The translations under genes were made by a program, and so were the position numbers. Shown piece by piece: positions 24,427 to 33,687 of a stretch of DNA of 64,000 nt (its first letter is position 1; each line of letters opens with the position of its first letter). The notes beneath the pieces were generated by a model. It worked only from the letters and a program-made list of their open reading frames with translations, was not told where the DNA came from and made no database searches. Source of the DNA: Novosphingobium sp. BW1 (GTDB lineage Bacteria; Pseudomonadota; Alphaproteobacteria; Sphingomonadales; Sphingomonadaceae); the NCBI RefSeq assembly GCF_008107685.1, contig NZ_VIRF01000089.1:86353-150352 (forward strand), in the 5' to 3' direction.

Positions 24427-26814
24427 TTGAAAGCCAGCCTCCCCACCGCACTCCGCACACCGACGCGCCGCTTGCTCGGGCGTCTGCTCCTGATGGCGAC
24501 CTGCATGGTCCCGGCAGGCGCTCTCGTCGTGGGCGGCATGGTGACGCGGGCCGAGGCGCGCGTCGCAGCCGGTCCCGAGGACGAGGCGGTCATGGCGCGG
24601 GCAAAGGCGCTTCTGACGCAGATGACGCCCGAGGAGAAGGCCGGGCAGCTGGTCCAGTACTTCTACCTTGGCGAGGCAGCGGCGACCTCGTCCGAAGCGA
24701 TGACGAGCGTGATCAGCGTGGAAGACGCCGTTGCACGCGGCGAAGTGGGCTCGCTCCTGCTGATGACCGACCCGGTCGAGATCAACCGCTTGCAGAAGAT
24801 CGCGGTCGAAAAGACACGGCTGGGCATTCCGCTGCTGTTCGGCTTTGACGTGATCCACGGTTTCCACACGATCATGCCGGTACCGCTGGCGATGGCTGCG
24901 TCCTGGGACCCGTCTGTCGCCGAGAAGGGGCAGGCGGTCGCGGCGGCCGAAGCGCGAGCCGCCGGTGTCAACTGGACCTTCGCGCCGATGGTCGACATCG
25001 CGCGCGACGCGCGCTGGGGTCGTATCGTCGAGGGCGCGGGCGAAGACCCGGTGCTGGGCGCGGCGATGGCGGCCGCCCAGGTGCGCGGCTTCCAGGGCGA
25101 GAAAATTGGCACGCCGGGTCGCATCCTGGCTGGTCCCAAGCACTTTGCGGGGTACGGCGCGTCGCTTGGCGGACGTGACTACGACGAGGTCGACCTCTCC
25201 GACAACGAGCTGCGCAACGTCTACTTCCCGCCATTCAAGGCGGCCATCGATGCCGGCGCGGGCAATATCATGGCTGCCTACATGCAGCTCAATGGCGTGC
25301 CCGCGACAACCAGTTCGTGGCTGCTGAACGAGGTTCTGCGCAAGGAATGGGGCTTTGACGGCTTTGTCGTCTCCGATGCCAACAACGTTTCCTCGCTCGT
25401 GCGCCAGGGCGCGGCGGCGAATCCGGAAGAGGCGGCGGTCCGCGCGATCCGTTCCGGGCTCGACATGTCAATGGAGATGCCGTCCAAGAACAGCCCGATG
25501 CTCTCGCTCGCGCAGTCGCTGAAGGACGGCACGCTCGACGCAAAGACGCTCGACACGGCCGTGCTGCGCCTGCTCGAAGCCAAGATCCGTCTTGGCCTGT
25601 TCGAACAGCCCTACGCGGATCCTGCGAAGGCAAAGTCCGTGGCCCAGAGGGCCGAGCACCGCGACATCGCGCGCATGGCTGCCGAGCGCGCCGCCGTCCT
25701 CCTGGAAAACAGCAAGGGCGTGCTTCCGCTCGACACCAGCAAGACCCAGTCGATTGCGTTGATCGGTCCCTTCGCGAATGCGCCGCATGACCAGCTTGGC
25801 CCCTGGGTGTTTCCCGGCCCCAAGCCGACCGGCGTCAGCGTTCTGGAGGGGCTCAAGGCCAAGCTGGGTGACACGGTCAAGGTGACTTACGCGCCGGGCG
25901 TGCCGATCCCCACGCGCATCAATCGCTCCTTCTTCGACCGCATCAACCCGCCCGTTGACCTGCCCGAATTTGCTGATGCCAACGAGGCGAAGACGGCGGC
26001 GGAGTTCGACCGCGCGGTAGCCGCGGCCAAGGGCGCGGACGTTGCCGTCCTGGTCCTTGGTGAAGCGCAGAATATGGCCGGAGAGGCGGCTTCGCGTGCC
26101 TCTTTCGAACTGCCCGGGCACCAGCAGCGCCTGCTGGAAGAGGTTATCGCGACGGGCAAGCCGGTCGTCGTCGTTCTGATGAACGCGCGTCCGATCAACC
26201 TGCAGGGCGCCAAGCCCGATGCCGTGCTCGAAGCCTGGTATCCGGGCTCCGAGGGCGGCCCCGCCATCGCCAACCTCCTCACCGGCGACGCGGTGCCGGG
26301 TGGCAAGCTACCGATCAGCTGGATCTGGGATGGCTCGCAGGCGCCCTTCAGTTATGATCGGATGATCTCGCACGCGCCCTGGGGCGCGGACACGCGCTAC
26401 TGGGACCAGCCGAGCAACGCGCCTCTCTACGAATTCGGCTATGGCCTGAGCTACACGACCTTCGAATACGGCAACCTCACCGTGGCAAAGGATGCGGTGG
26501 CCAAGGGGGAGCCGGTCGAGGTTTCCTTCGATCTCACCAACACCGGTTCGCGCAGCGCGGACGAGGTGGCCCAGCTTTATATCCACCAGCGCTCGGGCAC
26601 GTCTTCGCGTCCGGAGCGTCAGCTCAAGAAGTTCCGCCGCATTGCGCTCCAGCCGGGTGAGACGCGGCGGGTGACCTTCACACTGAGCGCGGAAGACCTG
26701 CGCTACTGGAGTTCGGTCACCAAGGACTGGATCCAGGATGCCAGCGTCTTCGACGTTTGGGCAGGTGGCAGCTCCAAGGCTGATCTGGCAGGGGAGTTCA
26801 CGGTTACGCCGTAA
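24427..26814 (+). CDS. bglX: Periplasmic beta-glucosidase, glycoside hydrolase family 3
   Basis: Releases terminal glucose from beta-glucosides in the periplasm. The 795-residue precursor has a signal peptide (hydrophobic MATCMVPAGALVVGGMV, cleavage near AEARVA). It then follows the BglX domain order. The GH3 N-terminal barrel has GFDVIHGFHTIMPVP, the KHFAGYG loop and the catalytic nucleophile in FVVSDANNV (D317). The C-terminal sandwich has the acid/base region GEAQNMAGEAASRA, and the last domain is fibronectin-like (VSFDLTNTGSRSADEVAQLYI). The TTG start has GGAG 8 nt upstream; a TTG at 24400 is an alternative. A strong terminator follows. Confidence 0.94.
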   Translation: MKASLPTALRTPTRRLLGRLLLMATCMVPAGALVVGGMVTRAEARVAAGPEDEAVMARAKALLTQMTPEEKAGQLVQYFYLGEAAATSSEAMTSVISVEDAVARGEVGSLLLMTDPVEINRLQKIAVEKTRLGIPLLFGFDVIHGFHTIMPVPLAMAASWDPSVAEKGQAVAAAEARAAGVNWTFAPMVDIARDARWGRIVEGAGEDPVLGAAMAAAQVRGFQGEKIGTPGRILAGPKHFAGYGASLGGRDYDEVDLSDNELRNVYFPPFKAAIDAGAGNIMAAYMQLNGVPATTSSWLLNEVLRKEWGFDGFVVSDANNVSSLVRQGAAANPEEAAVRAIRSGLDMSMEMPSKNSPMLSLAQSLKDGTLDAKTLDTAVLRLLEAKIRLGLFEQPYADPAKAKSVAQRAEHRDIARMAAERAAVLLENSKGVLPLDTSKTQSIALIGPFANAPHDQLGPWVFPGPKPTGVSVLEGLKAKLGDTVKVTYAPGVPIPTRINRSFFDRINPPVDLPEFADANEAKTAAEFDRAVAAAKGADVAVLVLGEAQNMAGEAASRASFELPGHQQRLLEEVIATGKPVVVVLMNARPINLQGAKPDAVLEAWYPGSEGGPAIANLLTGDAVPGGKLPISWIWDGSQAPFSYDRMISHAPWGADTRYWDQPSNAPLYEFGYGLSYTTFEYGNLTVAKDAVAKGEPVEVSFDLTNTGSRSADEVAQLYIHQRSGTSSRPERQLKKFRRIALQPGETRRVTFTLSAEDLRYWSSVTKDWIQDASVFDVWAGGSSKADLAGEFTVTP

Positions 26815-26914
26815 GGGCGCCGAGTACGCGACCCCGGATCCTCGTGGACCGGGTTGGACGTCCGCCGGGCATGGTCTCATGGGGGTGAGGCCTTAATGTT
26901 ACGCGGATCGCGAC

Positions 26915-26949
26915 GCGACCAGGGGGCGGGGGGATTGCCCCCTGGTCGC
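26915..26949 (+). terminator. Terminator of the GH3 gene
   Basis: GCGACCAGGGGGC (26915-26927) pairs perfectly over 13 bp with GCCCCCTGGTCGC (26937-26949) around a G-rich 9-nt loop, followed by GCTTTAA. It lies 100 nt after the bglX stop and 78 nt beyond the end of the convergent small gene at 27027. Confidence 0.8.
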
Positions 26950-27026
26950 GCTTTAATCCCGATAGGCCGTGCCTTTGGAAAATGTCGCGGTCGATGGGGC
27001 TCTCCGGCAACTGGCCGGGCCCGCAA

Positions 27027-27380
27027 TCAGGCCGCGACGCGCCGCAGTTCGGCAAGGCGCGCGGCAATATCCTCCTGCTCGCGCTTCATCGCGCCGGTGT
27101 TGCGATCGTTGAAAGCATCGAGCATGCGCGCGATGCTCGGTTCCAGTTGCAGCCAAGTCGCCTGCGGCAGGCGCGGTTGCAACTTTACCCAGGCGTCGTG
27201 GATGTCGATAACATCCGGACGAGCGACCATGTCGGTCGTGCTGGCGGCAAGCCGAACGGCGGCCTCGAGGTCGAGGACGTCTTCAAAAGTCTCGCCAGTG
27301 AGCCAGTAATCTGATGGAATCTGCATGACCTTCCGAAATGGGGCGGCTGGGTTCAGCCCTTCGGTCTTGGATAGGAACAT
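27027..27380 (-). CDS. Conserved-looking hypothetical protein
   Basis: A predicted cytoplasmic protein of 117 residues without signal or membrane segment. The body is helical and charged: FEDVLDLEAAVRLAASTTDM, IDIHDAWVKLQPRLPQATWL, EPSIARMLDAFNDRNTGAMK, then REQEDIAARLAELRR. The ATG at 27380 has AAAGG about 10 nt upstream; ATGs at 27413 and 27326 are alternatives. It diverges from the nitronate monooxygenase gene. I do not recognise the family. Confidence 0.6.
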   Translation of the reverse strand: MFLSKTEGLNPAAPFRKVMQIPSDYWLTGETFEDVLDLEAAVRLAASTTDMVARPDVIDIHDAWVKLQPRLPQATWLQLEPSIARMLDAFNDRNTGAMKREQEDIAARLAELRRVAA

Positions 27381-27511
27381 GCAGCTGCCTTTGTAAAATG
27401 AACGTCGGTTCATAACGGAGGCGATCCGATTTGGTTCCTGCTTCGCGTCTTGTCGGGGGCGACTCGTGCCCTTATGGCGCTTCGTTCGGCTTCACGCGCA
27501 AAGGACCTTCG

Positions 27512-28531
27512 ATGACCGCACACGACAAGACACTCGCCCTGATGGCTCGGGGGCGCGAATTCCTCGGGACCGAGACGGCGATCCTGTGCGGCGCCATGTC
27601 GTGGGTGTCCGAGCGCAACCTTGTTGCCGCAATCAGCAATGCCGGCGGCTTTGGCGTGATTGCCTGCGGGGCAATGACGCCGGAACTGCTCGATGCCGAG
27701 ATCGCGGCAACCAAGACGCTGACGCAAAAGCCTTTCGGCGTTAACCTCATCACCATGCACCCCCAGCTCTTCGAACTGATCTCGATCTGCGCGCAGCACG
27801 GCGTGGGTCATGTTGTGCTGGCCGGTGGCATCCCGCCCAAGGGCAGTGTCGAGGCGATCAAGGAGGCTGGCGCCAAGGTGATCTGCTTTGCCCCCACGCT
27901 GGCGCTGGGCAAGAAGCTGCTGCGTTCGGGCGCCGACGCGCTGGTGATCGAGGGCAACGAGGCGGGCGGCCACATCGGTCCAGTTTCCACCTCCGTTTTG
28001 GCTCAGGAAATCCTGCCCACGCTGGCCGAGGACAACATCGTCTTCGTGGCAGGTGGTATCGGCCGCGGCGAGGCTATGGCGGGCTACCTCGAGATGGGCG
28101 CTTCGGGCGTGCAGCTGGGCACGCGCTTTGCCTGCGCCAGGGAATCCATCGCGCACCCAGATTTCAAGAAGATGTTCTTCCGTGCCTCGGCACGCGATGC
28201 CATAGCCTCGGTCCAGGTCGACCCGCGCCTGCCGGTCATCCCGGTCCGCGCGCTGCGCAACAAGGGCACCGAGGCGTTCACCGCCAAGCAGATCGAAGTC
28301 GCCAAAAGGCTCGATGGGGGCGAGCTCGACATGGGCGAAGCGCAGCTGGCGATCGAACACTTCTGGGCCGGTGCCCTTCGCCGTGCGGTCATCGATGGCG
28401 ATGTCGAGGGCGGCTCGGTCATGGCGGGCCAGTCGGTTGGTATGGTCAAGGCCGAGGAGCCGGTGGCCGAGATCATCGCGGCACTCCTTGTCGAGAGCGA
28501 GGCTGCGCTCACCAAGCGTTCGGCGGCCTGA
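27512..28531 (+). CDS. Nitronate monooxygenase family FMN protein (2-nitropropane dioxygenase / FabK-like)
   Basis: A 339-residue FMN-dependent TIM-barrel protein. It shows the family's ILCGAMSWVSERNLVAAISNAGGFGVIACGAM opening, PFGVNLITM, the phosphate-binding loop DALVIEGNEAGGHIGPVS and the closing VAGGIGRGEAMAGYLEMGASGVQLGTRFACARES. Members oxidise alkyl nitronates such as propionate-3-nitronate or, as FabK, reduce enoyl-ACP; the EGNEAGGHIG loop is shared by both, so the substrate is open. The ATG at 27512 has AAAGGA upstream. It is followed by purU after 235 nt. Confidence 0.85.
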   Translation: MTAHDKTLALMARGREFLGTETAILCGAMSWVSERNLVAAISNAGGFGVIACGAMTPELLDAEIAATKTLTQKPFGVNLITMHPQLFELISICAQHGVGHVVLAGGIPPKGSVEAIKEAGAKVICFAPTLALGKKLLRSGADALVIEGNEAGGHIGPVSTSVLAQEILPTLAEDNIVFVAGGIGRGEAMAGYLEMGASGVQLGTRFACARESIAHPDFKKMFFRASARDAIASVQVDPRLPVIPVRALRNKGTEAFTAKQIEVAKRLDGGELDMGEAQLAIEHFWAGALRRAVIDGDVEGGSVMAGQSVGMVKAEEPVAEIIAALLVESEAALTKRSAA

Positions 28532-28766
28532 GCGCCCATCGCGTGCCCGTCGCTGTGCCGGGCAGGCGTCGGGACGGTACATTTTTGCAGGTGATCAAGG
28601 CCGTCCCGGGCTCGACATCCGGGGCGGCCTATCGCATTCTGAACAGACAGGAATTCATGTTGCCGTTCGATGCGGGCAAGGGCGCGCGCCATCTGCATAT
28701 CAGCCTTTGCCATCTCCCCCGTTCGGTCGGCTTCTGGAAGACGCTCAAGACGAGGAAAGAAAAATA

Positions 28767-29621
28767 GTGTCGCAGCCCCTCATTCTCGCGCTGTCGTGTG
28801 CGGACAGGCCCGGTATCGTCGCGCGCGTGACCGGCTATCTCGCACAGTGCGGGTGCAACATCGTCGAGGCGCAGCAGTTCGACGACCTGCTCGAAAACAA
28901 GTTCTTCATGCGCGTGGCCTTTGATCCAGGCACGACCGACCGCGAAGAGATACGCGAGGGCTTCGGACCCATCGCGCTCGAATACGGCATGGCCTGGACG
29001 ATGCTGCGCCGCGACCGTGCGCGCCGTGTCCTGCTCATGGTCAGCAAATTCGATCACTGCCTGGCCGATCTGCTCTATCGCCAGCGCATCGGCGAGATCA
29101 ACATGGACATCGTGGGCGTGGTCTCGAACCATCCGCGCGAGGCGGTGACGACGCACCTGCTTGACGGCATCCCCTTCCACCACCTCCCGATCACCAAGGA
29201 GACCAAGCCCGAGCAGGAAGCCAAACTGCGGGCGCTGGTCGAGGAGACCCGTGCCGAGGTGGTCGTGCTGGCCCGGTACATGCAGGTCCTCTCGGACGAC
29301 ATGACCCGCTACCTTTCCGGCCGCTGCATCAATATCCACCACTCGTTCCTGCCCGGCTTCAAGGGCGCCAAGCCCTACCACCAGGCTCACGCGCGCGGCG
29401 TGAAGATGATCGGGGCGACCGCGCACTACGTGACTGCGGACCTCGATGAAGGGCCGATCATCCACCAGGACGTGGAGGCCGTCACCCACGCCGCGACGCC
29501 CGAGGACATGGTGCGCAAGGGCCGCGACATCGAACGCCGTGTGCTCGCCGAAGCGGTGCGCCTGCACCTTGAGGAGCGCGTCCTTCTGAACGGTAGCCGT
29601 ACGGTCGTCTTCAAGGGCTGA
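28767..29621 (+). CDS. purU: Formyltetrahydrofolate deformylase
   Basis: Hydrolyses 10-formyl-THF to formate and THF, balancing one-carbon pools. The 284-residue protein has an N-terminal ACT domain (LALSCADRPGIVARVTGYLAQ) and a formyltransferase-like domain with LLMVSKFDHCLADLLYRQ, SNHP, the INIHHSFLPGFKGAKPYHQA active site (Asn, His) and GATAHYVTADLDEGPIIHQD with the catalytic Asp. The GTG at 28767 has AGGAAAG upstream. Nothing coding could be supported in the 235 nt before it, although a short ORF can be read there. A terminator follows 24 nt after the stop. Confidence 0.95.
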   Translation: MSQPLILALSCADRPGIVARVTGYLAQCGCNIVEAQQFDDLLENKFFMRVAFDPGTTDREEIREGFGPIALEYGMAWTMLRRDRARRVLLMVSKFDHCLADLLYRQRIGEINMDIVGVVSNHPREAVTTHLLDGIPFHHLPITKETKPEQEAKLRALVEETRAEVVVLARYMQVLSDDMTRYLSGRCINIHHSFLPGFKGAKPYHQAHARGVKMIGATAHYVTADLDEGPIIHQDVEAVTHAATPEDMVRKGRDIERRVLAEAVRLHLEERVLLNGSRTVVFKG

Positions 29622-29644
29622 TTGCCCGGAATCCGCGTTTCGTG

Positions 29645-29686
29645 AAGGGCCCGCCCCGCGCCGACCGGCATGGGGCGGGCCTTTTT
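29645..29686 (+). terminator. Terminator of purU
   Basis: GGCCCGCCCC (29648-29657) pairs with GGGGCGGGCC (29672-29681), extended by A/T pairs, and is directly followed by TTTTTG: a classical intrinsic terminator. Confidence 0.9.
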
Positions 29687-29773
29687 GCACCAGTTAGGGC
29701 AACTGTGGGCCTCGCCAGCGCGTTGCCCGCCCGATAGTCTGGTGCGAGCGCCAAGTGAGGGAGATGAGTATCC

Positions 29774-30649
29774 ATGTGCGACGAATTTACCGAGGCGGAT
29801 GAGGCGACGCGCCGCGAAGGCGGGCTCAACCGCCGCCAGTTCGCCGCGTTGGGTGCAGGAGCGGCGCTCGTCGGCTGTGCGGGCAAGGCAGGCAGCGCAG
29901 GCGAAGAGGGTTCGGACCTGCGCGAGCGGATGGTCTCGATCACCACCAAGGATGGCGTGTGCGACGCTTTCTTCGTGCACCCCTCGACCGGGCAGCATCC
30001 GGGCATCGTGATGTGGCCGGATATCGCGGGCCTGCGCGATGCCAAGAAGATCATGGCGCGTGCGCTGGCGGCAGAGGGCTACGCGGTCCTTGTCGTCAAC
30101 CAGTACTACCGCTCCAGTCCCGCGCCGGTCCTGACCAGTTTTTCCGACTGGCGGACCGAGGAGGGCAAGGCGAAGATTGCACCCATGCGCGAAGCGCTGA
30201 GCCCGGAAGCGGTGACCCGCGATGGCGCGGCCTTCGTCGTGTTCCTCGACGCGCGCGAGGAAGTCGATACCTCCCGCAAGATCGGCTCGAACGGCTATTG
30301 CATGGGCGGGCCCTTCACCGTGCGCACGGCCATTGCCGCTCCCGAACGGGTGGGGGCGGCCGCCTCGTTCCACGGGGCAGGGCTGGTGACGGGCGAGCCC
30401 GACAGTCCCGACGCACTGCTGGACGAGACCAAGGCATCCTATCTTTTCGCGATTGCGCGCAACGACGATGCGCGCCAGCCTGAGCAGAAAACGAAGCTGC
30501 GCGAGGCTGCCGCGAGCGCTGGACGCGAGGCCGAGATCGAAGTTTACGACGCCGATCATGGCTGGTGTGTTCCCGATTCCCCGGCGTGGGATCCCGAAGA
30601 GGCTGACCGCGCGTGGAAGCGCATGATGGTGCTGTTCGCCAGCCTCTAG
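29774..30649 (+). CDS. Exported dienelactone hydrolase family protein (Tat-type lipoprotein signal)
   Basis: A 291-residue alpha/beta hydrolase. The leader has a twin-arginine motif and a lipobox-like Cys (NRRQFAALGAGAALVGCAG), suggesting Tat export and possibly lipid anchoring. The DLH fold shows GIVMWPDIAGL, the nucleophile Cys in SNGYCMGGPF instead of the usual Ser-type elbow, and the catalytic His in YDADHGWCVPDS, with an Asp in ARNDDARQP completing the Cys-Asp-His triad of dienelactone hydrolases. The natural substrate is unknown. It is preceded by purU's terminator and precedes msrB by 61 nt. Confidence 0.82.
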   Translation: MCDEFTEADEATRREGGLNRRQFAALGAGAALVGCAGKAGSAGEEGSDLRERMVSITTKDGVCDAFFVHPSTGQHPGIVMWPDIAGLRDAKKIMARALAAEGYAVLVVNQYYRSSPAPVLTSFSDWRTEEGKAKIAPMREALSPEAVTRDGAAFVVFLDAREEVDTSRKIGSNGYCMGGPFTVRTAIAAPERVGAAASFHGAGLVTGEPDSPDALLDETKASYLFAIARNDDARQPEQKTKLREAAASAGREAEIEVYDADHGWCVPDSPAWDPEEADRAWKRMMVLFASL

Positions 30650-30710
30650 GCGAACTTGGCATTTGCGCCGAGATGCCCATATCGCTTGGCCTGAGACAGC
30701 GGAGAAGCCG

Positions 30711-31118
30711 ATGACCGACGACAAGCTTGCCATGACCGAAGCCGAATGGCGCGAGAAGCTCACGCCCGAGCAGTACCATGTGCTGCGCGAGGCCGGAACC
30801 GAGCGCGCCTTTACCGGCAAATACGACAAGAATTACGCGGACGGCACCTATTTCTGTGCAGGGTGCGGCGCGCCGCTCTTCACCAACGAGGCCAAGTACA
30901 ATTCGGGCTGTGGCTGGCCCGCCTATACCGCCCCGGTTGAGGAAGATGCCGTCGAGACACGGCGCGACATCTCGCACGGCATGGTGCGCGTCGAAGTGCT
31001 GTGCTCGCGCTGCGAGGGGCACCTGGGCCACGTCTTCCCCGATGGTCCTGGTCCGACGGGCCTGCGGTATTGCATCAACAGCGCCTCGCTCGATTTCGAG
31101 CCGGAGGACGGTGAGTAG
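30711..31118 (+). CDS. msrB: Peptide-methionine (R)-S-oxide reductase MsrB
   Basis: Repairs methionine-R-sulfoxide in proteins. The 135-residue protein shows two zinc-binding CxxC pairs (FCAGCGAPLF and VLCSRCEGHLGHVF), the SGCGWPAY substrate loop and the catalytic Cys in LRYCINSASL. The ATG at 30711 has a GGAG site; a start 16 codons earlier is less likely. It is probably cytoplasmic, as no signal peptide is present. Copy B of the intergenic repeat lies right after it. Confidence 0.95.
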   Translation: MTDDKLAMTEAEWREKLTPEQYHVLREAGTERAFTGKYDKNYADGTYFCAGCGAPLFTNEAKYNSGCGWPAYTAPVEEDAVETRRDISHGMVRVEVLCSRCEGHLGHVFPDGPGPTGLRYCINSASLDFEPEDGE

Positions 31119-31140
31119 AGGGGCCTTGGAACAGTGATTT

Positions 31141-31264
31141 CGGAGGGCCATCACCCTCGGGCTACCCGAACTGTCGACTCCACCTTTCCCGTGCGGCTTT
31201 GGATGAGAACGGTGAGGTCGCCGGTTCTGGGGGCAAGGAGTGATGACCCCTTGTATCCTGTTCT
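31141..31264 (+). repeat. Structured intergenic repeat, copy B
   Basis: Homologous to copy A at 19855. It starts with GAGGGCCATCACCCTCGGGC (31143-31162), differing from copy A at 2 of 20 positions. It ends with GGGGGCAAGG...CCCCTTG (31229-31253), in which CAAGGAG and CCCCTTG can pair around TGATGA. T-rich sequence follows. The middle part differs more. It sits 22 nt after msrB and 154 nt before the PBP gene. In both copies it lies just behind a plus-strand redox gene (ArsC-like, msrB). Confidence 0.62.
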
Positions 31265-31417
31265 TCGCCTCAGGCTTCCGAGATGGGCCGCTAGCCACTC
31301 GATGAAGCGTTGAACCCGCTCGCCGGGGGCTGTTAACGGCAGGTTACAATTCCTTCTGCAAGGTGTAGGGCGTCGAACGGACAATCGTCGTCCGCAAGAG
31401 GGAATTCCACTACTCCG

Positions 31418-33637
31418 ATGGCCAAGAAACCCGGCCGGCGCCCCGCATCCGGCGCGTCCCCCCGCAAGAGATCGCCGTCCAAGCCGCCCCTGGCGCGTCG
31501 CATCGTGCGCGGCGTGCTCATCTGGGGAACGGCACTGACGCTACTCGGCGCGATTTTCCTCGGCACGGCCGTGTTCTTCACCATGCGTGAACTGCCGGGG
31601 ATGACCTCGCTCAAGAGCAGCCAGAACGGGCAGATGATCGTCGTGCGGGCGAACGATGGTTCCGAACTGGTCTCGCTCGGGCCCAGCTACGGAAAATGGC
31701 TCAGTTACGACCAGATTCCCAAGGTGATGAAGGACGCCATTGTCTCCACCGAGGATCGGCGTTTCCGCGATCACATCGGCGTCGACCCGGTGGCGCTGGC
31801 GCGTATTTTCAAGGTGCGTGTGGAGCGCGGGCACTTCCGCGAAGGCGCTTCCACGATCACCCAGCAGCTGGCGCGCAACATCTTCCTCAACAACGCTCGC
31901 ACCTTCGGTCGCAAGGGGCGCGAGATGATCCTGGCGCTCGCCATGGAGCGCAAGTTCAGCAAGGACCAGATCCTCGAGCTCTATCTCAACAAGGTCTACT
32001 TCGGCGGCGGTGCCTATGGCATTGATGCAGCGAGCCGCAAGTTCTTCGGGCACCCCGCGACCGAGCTTTCGACAGGCGAGGCGGCGATCATTGCCGGTCT
32101 CGTGAAGGCCCCCTCGCACTATTCGCCGACTGCCGATGTCGAAGCCTCGATCGGGCGCGGCAAGGTTGTGCTGGGCCTCATGGCGGAAACCGGCGCAATT
32201 TCGCAGGCCGAGGCCAATTCGGTTGACCTGACCCAGATCGAGATGGCGGTCGATGCGGGCCAGAATTCGGTACGCTATTTCACCGACTGGGCGCTGCCCC
32301 AGCTCGACATGCTGCTGCCTGAAACCAGCGAGCCGATCGAGGTGTGGACCACGCTCGACCCCAAGATGCAGGAAGCCGCGACCAAGGCCGTCGACGCTAA
32401 TGCGCCCGAGGGCGCGCAGGGGGCGCTCGTCAGCCTTGACCGCGATGGCGGCGTGCTGGCCATGGTCGGTGGCACCGATTACGTGACCTCGAACTACAAC
32501 CGCGCGACGAGCGCGGTGCGCCAACCCGGTTCGGCCTGGAAGCTGTTCGTCTACATGGCCGCGCTGGAGTCTGGCTATACGCCCGATGACACCGTGGTCG
32601 ACGAGCCGGTGACGATCGATGGGTGGAGCCCGCAGAACGCCAACCGCAAGTATTCGGGCGAAATCGACGTGCGCAGCGCCTTTGCCTATTCGAAAAACAC
32701 GATCGCAGCCAAGCTGGGCTCGGAAGTGGGCTTCGGAACGGTGGCCAGCATGGCGCGCCGCTTTGGTATCTCGACGCCTGTCTCCACCAACCCTTCGATG
32801 GTGCTGGGGACCTCGGAAGTGCGCGTGATCGACATGACGCAGGCCTTTGCCGCTGTTTCGGCTGGTGGTACCTCGGTCGAGCCTTTCGGGATCCGCAAGG
32901 TCACCACGACCACCGGTGAGGTGCTGTACGAGCACAAGTCGGTCCAGGGCCAGATGCTGGTCCCGCCCTATGTGGCCGCGGGCATCACCGATCTGCTCCA
33001 GACGACGGTGGCTACCGGCACGGGCCGTGCCGCCCAGATCGGACGTCCCGTTGCGGGCAAGACGGGCACCACATCTTCCAACAAGGACGGCTGGTTCCTG
33101 GGCTTCTCGAGCGGGATCACGACAGGCGTGTGGATGGGCCGCGACGATGCAAAACGTGTGGCGGGCCTGTCGGGTGGACACGCGCCCGCCCGCGCCTTCC
33201 ATGACTACATGGCCGTCGCGGTAAAAGGGCGCCCGGTCGAGCAGTTCGAGACCGAGCTTAAGTTGCCGGAATGGCAGCTGGAGCCCGACGACGAGTATCT
33301 CCAAGGCGACCCGGACGAGTACTATTACGTCGATGAGTACGGCAACGTTGTGTACCCCGACGCGCAAGGCCCGGGCGCGAACCGCGATGAGCCGCTCTAC
33401 GAGGACGGTTCGGGCGTTGGCGATCCGGCCTATGGGCCGGGGCCCGCTCCTGCTTATGCCCCGGCGCCAGCTCCACAGGGACCCGCCGCGGCGACCGATG
33501 ATTTCCTCAACCGCGCGACCGGCCGTCAGCCAAATGGGCCTCCCCCCGTCAACGTGACACGGGGACAGGGCAATCCGCGTCCGGTACGAACACCGCCGCC
33601 TCCGGTGGACGAAGCGCCGGGGCAGATTCCTTACTAG
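31418..33637 (+). CDS. Class A penicillin-binding protein (PBP1A-like glycosyltransferase/transpeptidase)
   Basis: Polymerises and cross-links peptidoglycan. Order of parts in the 739 residues: basic cytoplasmic tail, membrane helix (about 33-55), GT51 domain with catalytic Glu in STEDRRFRDH (E112) and GASTITQQLARN, YLNKVYFGGGAYGI, then the transpeptidase with catalytic Ser in QPGSAWKLF (S372, K375), SKN (425-427) and KTGTT (548-552). After residue about 620 comes an acidic Tyr/Asp-rich stretch followed by a Pro/Ala/Gly-rich tail, probably disordered in the periplasm. The start opens a gene with its own upstream promoter region. Confidence 0.95.
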   Translation: MAKKPGRRPASGASPRKRSPSKPPLARRIVRGVLIWGTALTLLGAIFLGTAVFFTMRELPGMTSLKSSQNGQMIVVRANDGSELVSLGPSYGKWLSYDQIPKVMKDAIVSTEDRRFRDHIGVDPVALARIFKVRVERGHFREGASTITQQLARNIFLNNARTFGRKGREMILALAMERKFSKDQILELYLNKVYFGGGAYGIDAASRKFFGHPATELSTGEAAIIAGLVKAPSHYSPTADVEASIGRGKVVLGLMAETGAISQAEANSVDLTQIEMAVDAGQNSVRYFTDWALPQLDMLLPETSEPIEVWTTLDPKMQEAATKAVDANAPEGAQGALVSLDRDGGVLAMVGGTDYVTSNYNRATSAVRQPGSAWKLFVYMAALESGYTPDDTVVDEPVTIDGWSPQNANRKYSGEIDVRSAFAYSKNTIAAKLGSEVGFGTVASMARRFGISTPVSTNPSMVLGTSEVRVIDMTQAFAAVSAGGTSVEPFGIRKVTTTTGEVLYEHKSVQGQMLVPPYVAAGITDLLQTTVATGTGRAAQIGRPVAGKTGTTSSNKDGWFLGFSSGITTGVWMGRDDAKRVAGLSGGHAPARAFHDYMAVAVKGRPVEQFETELKLPEWQLEPDDEYLQGDPDEYYYVDEYGNVVYPDAQGPGANRDEPLYEDGSGVGDPAYGPGPAPAYAPAPAPQGPAAATDDFLNRATGRQPNGPPPVNVTRGQGNPRPVRTPPPPVDEAPGQIPY

Positions 33638-33687
33638 CGATGTTCAGGAGCGGCGGCGGACCGGGCAGGGGCCGCCCCCGTCGCCGT

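Noticed and set aside
28543..28767. A 74-codon frame between the nitronate monooxygenase gene and purU
   Set aside because: Although its stop touches the purU start, the product has no recognisable pattern and no ribosome-binding site; I treat it as leader sequence.
31541..33367. A 608-codon open frame opposite the class A PBP
   Set aside because: Antisense shadow of a gene with all catalytic motifs intact.
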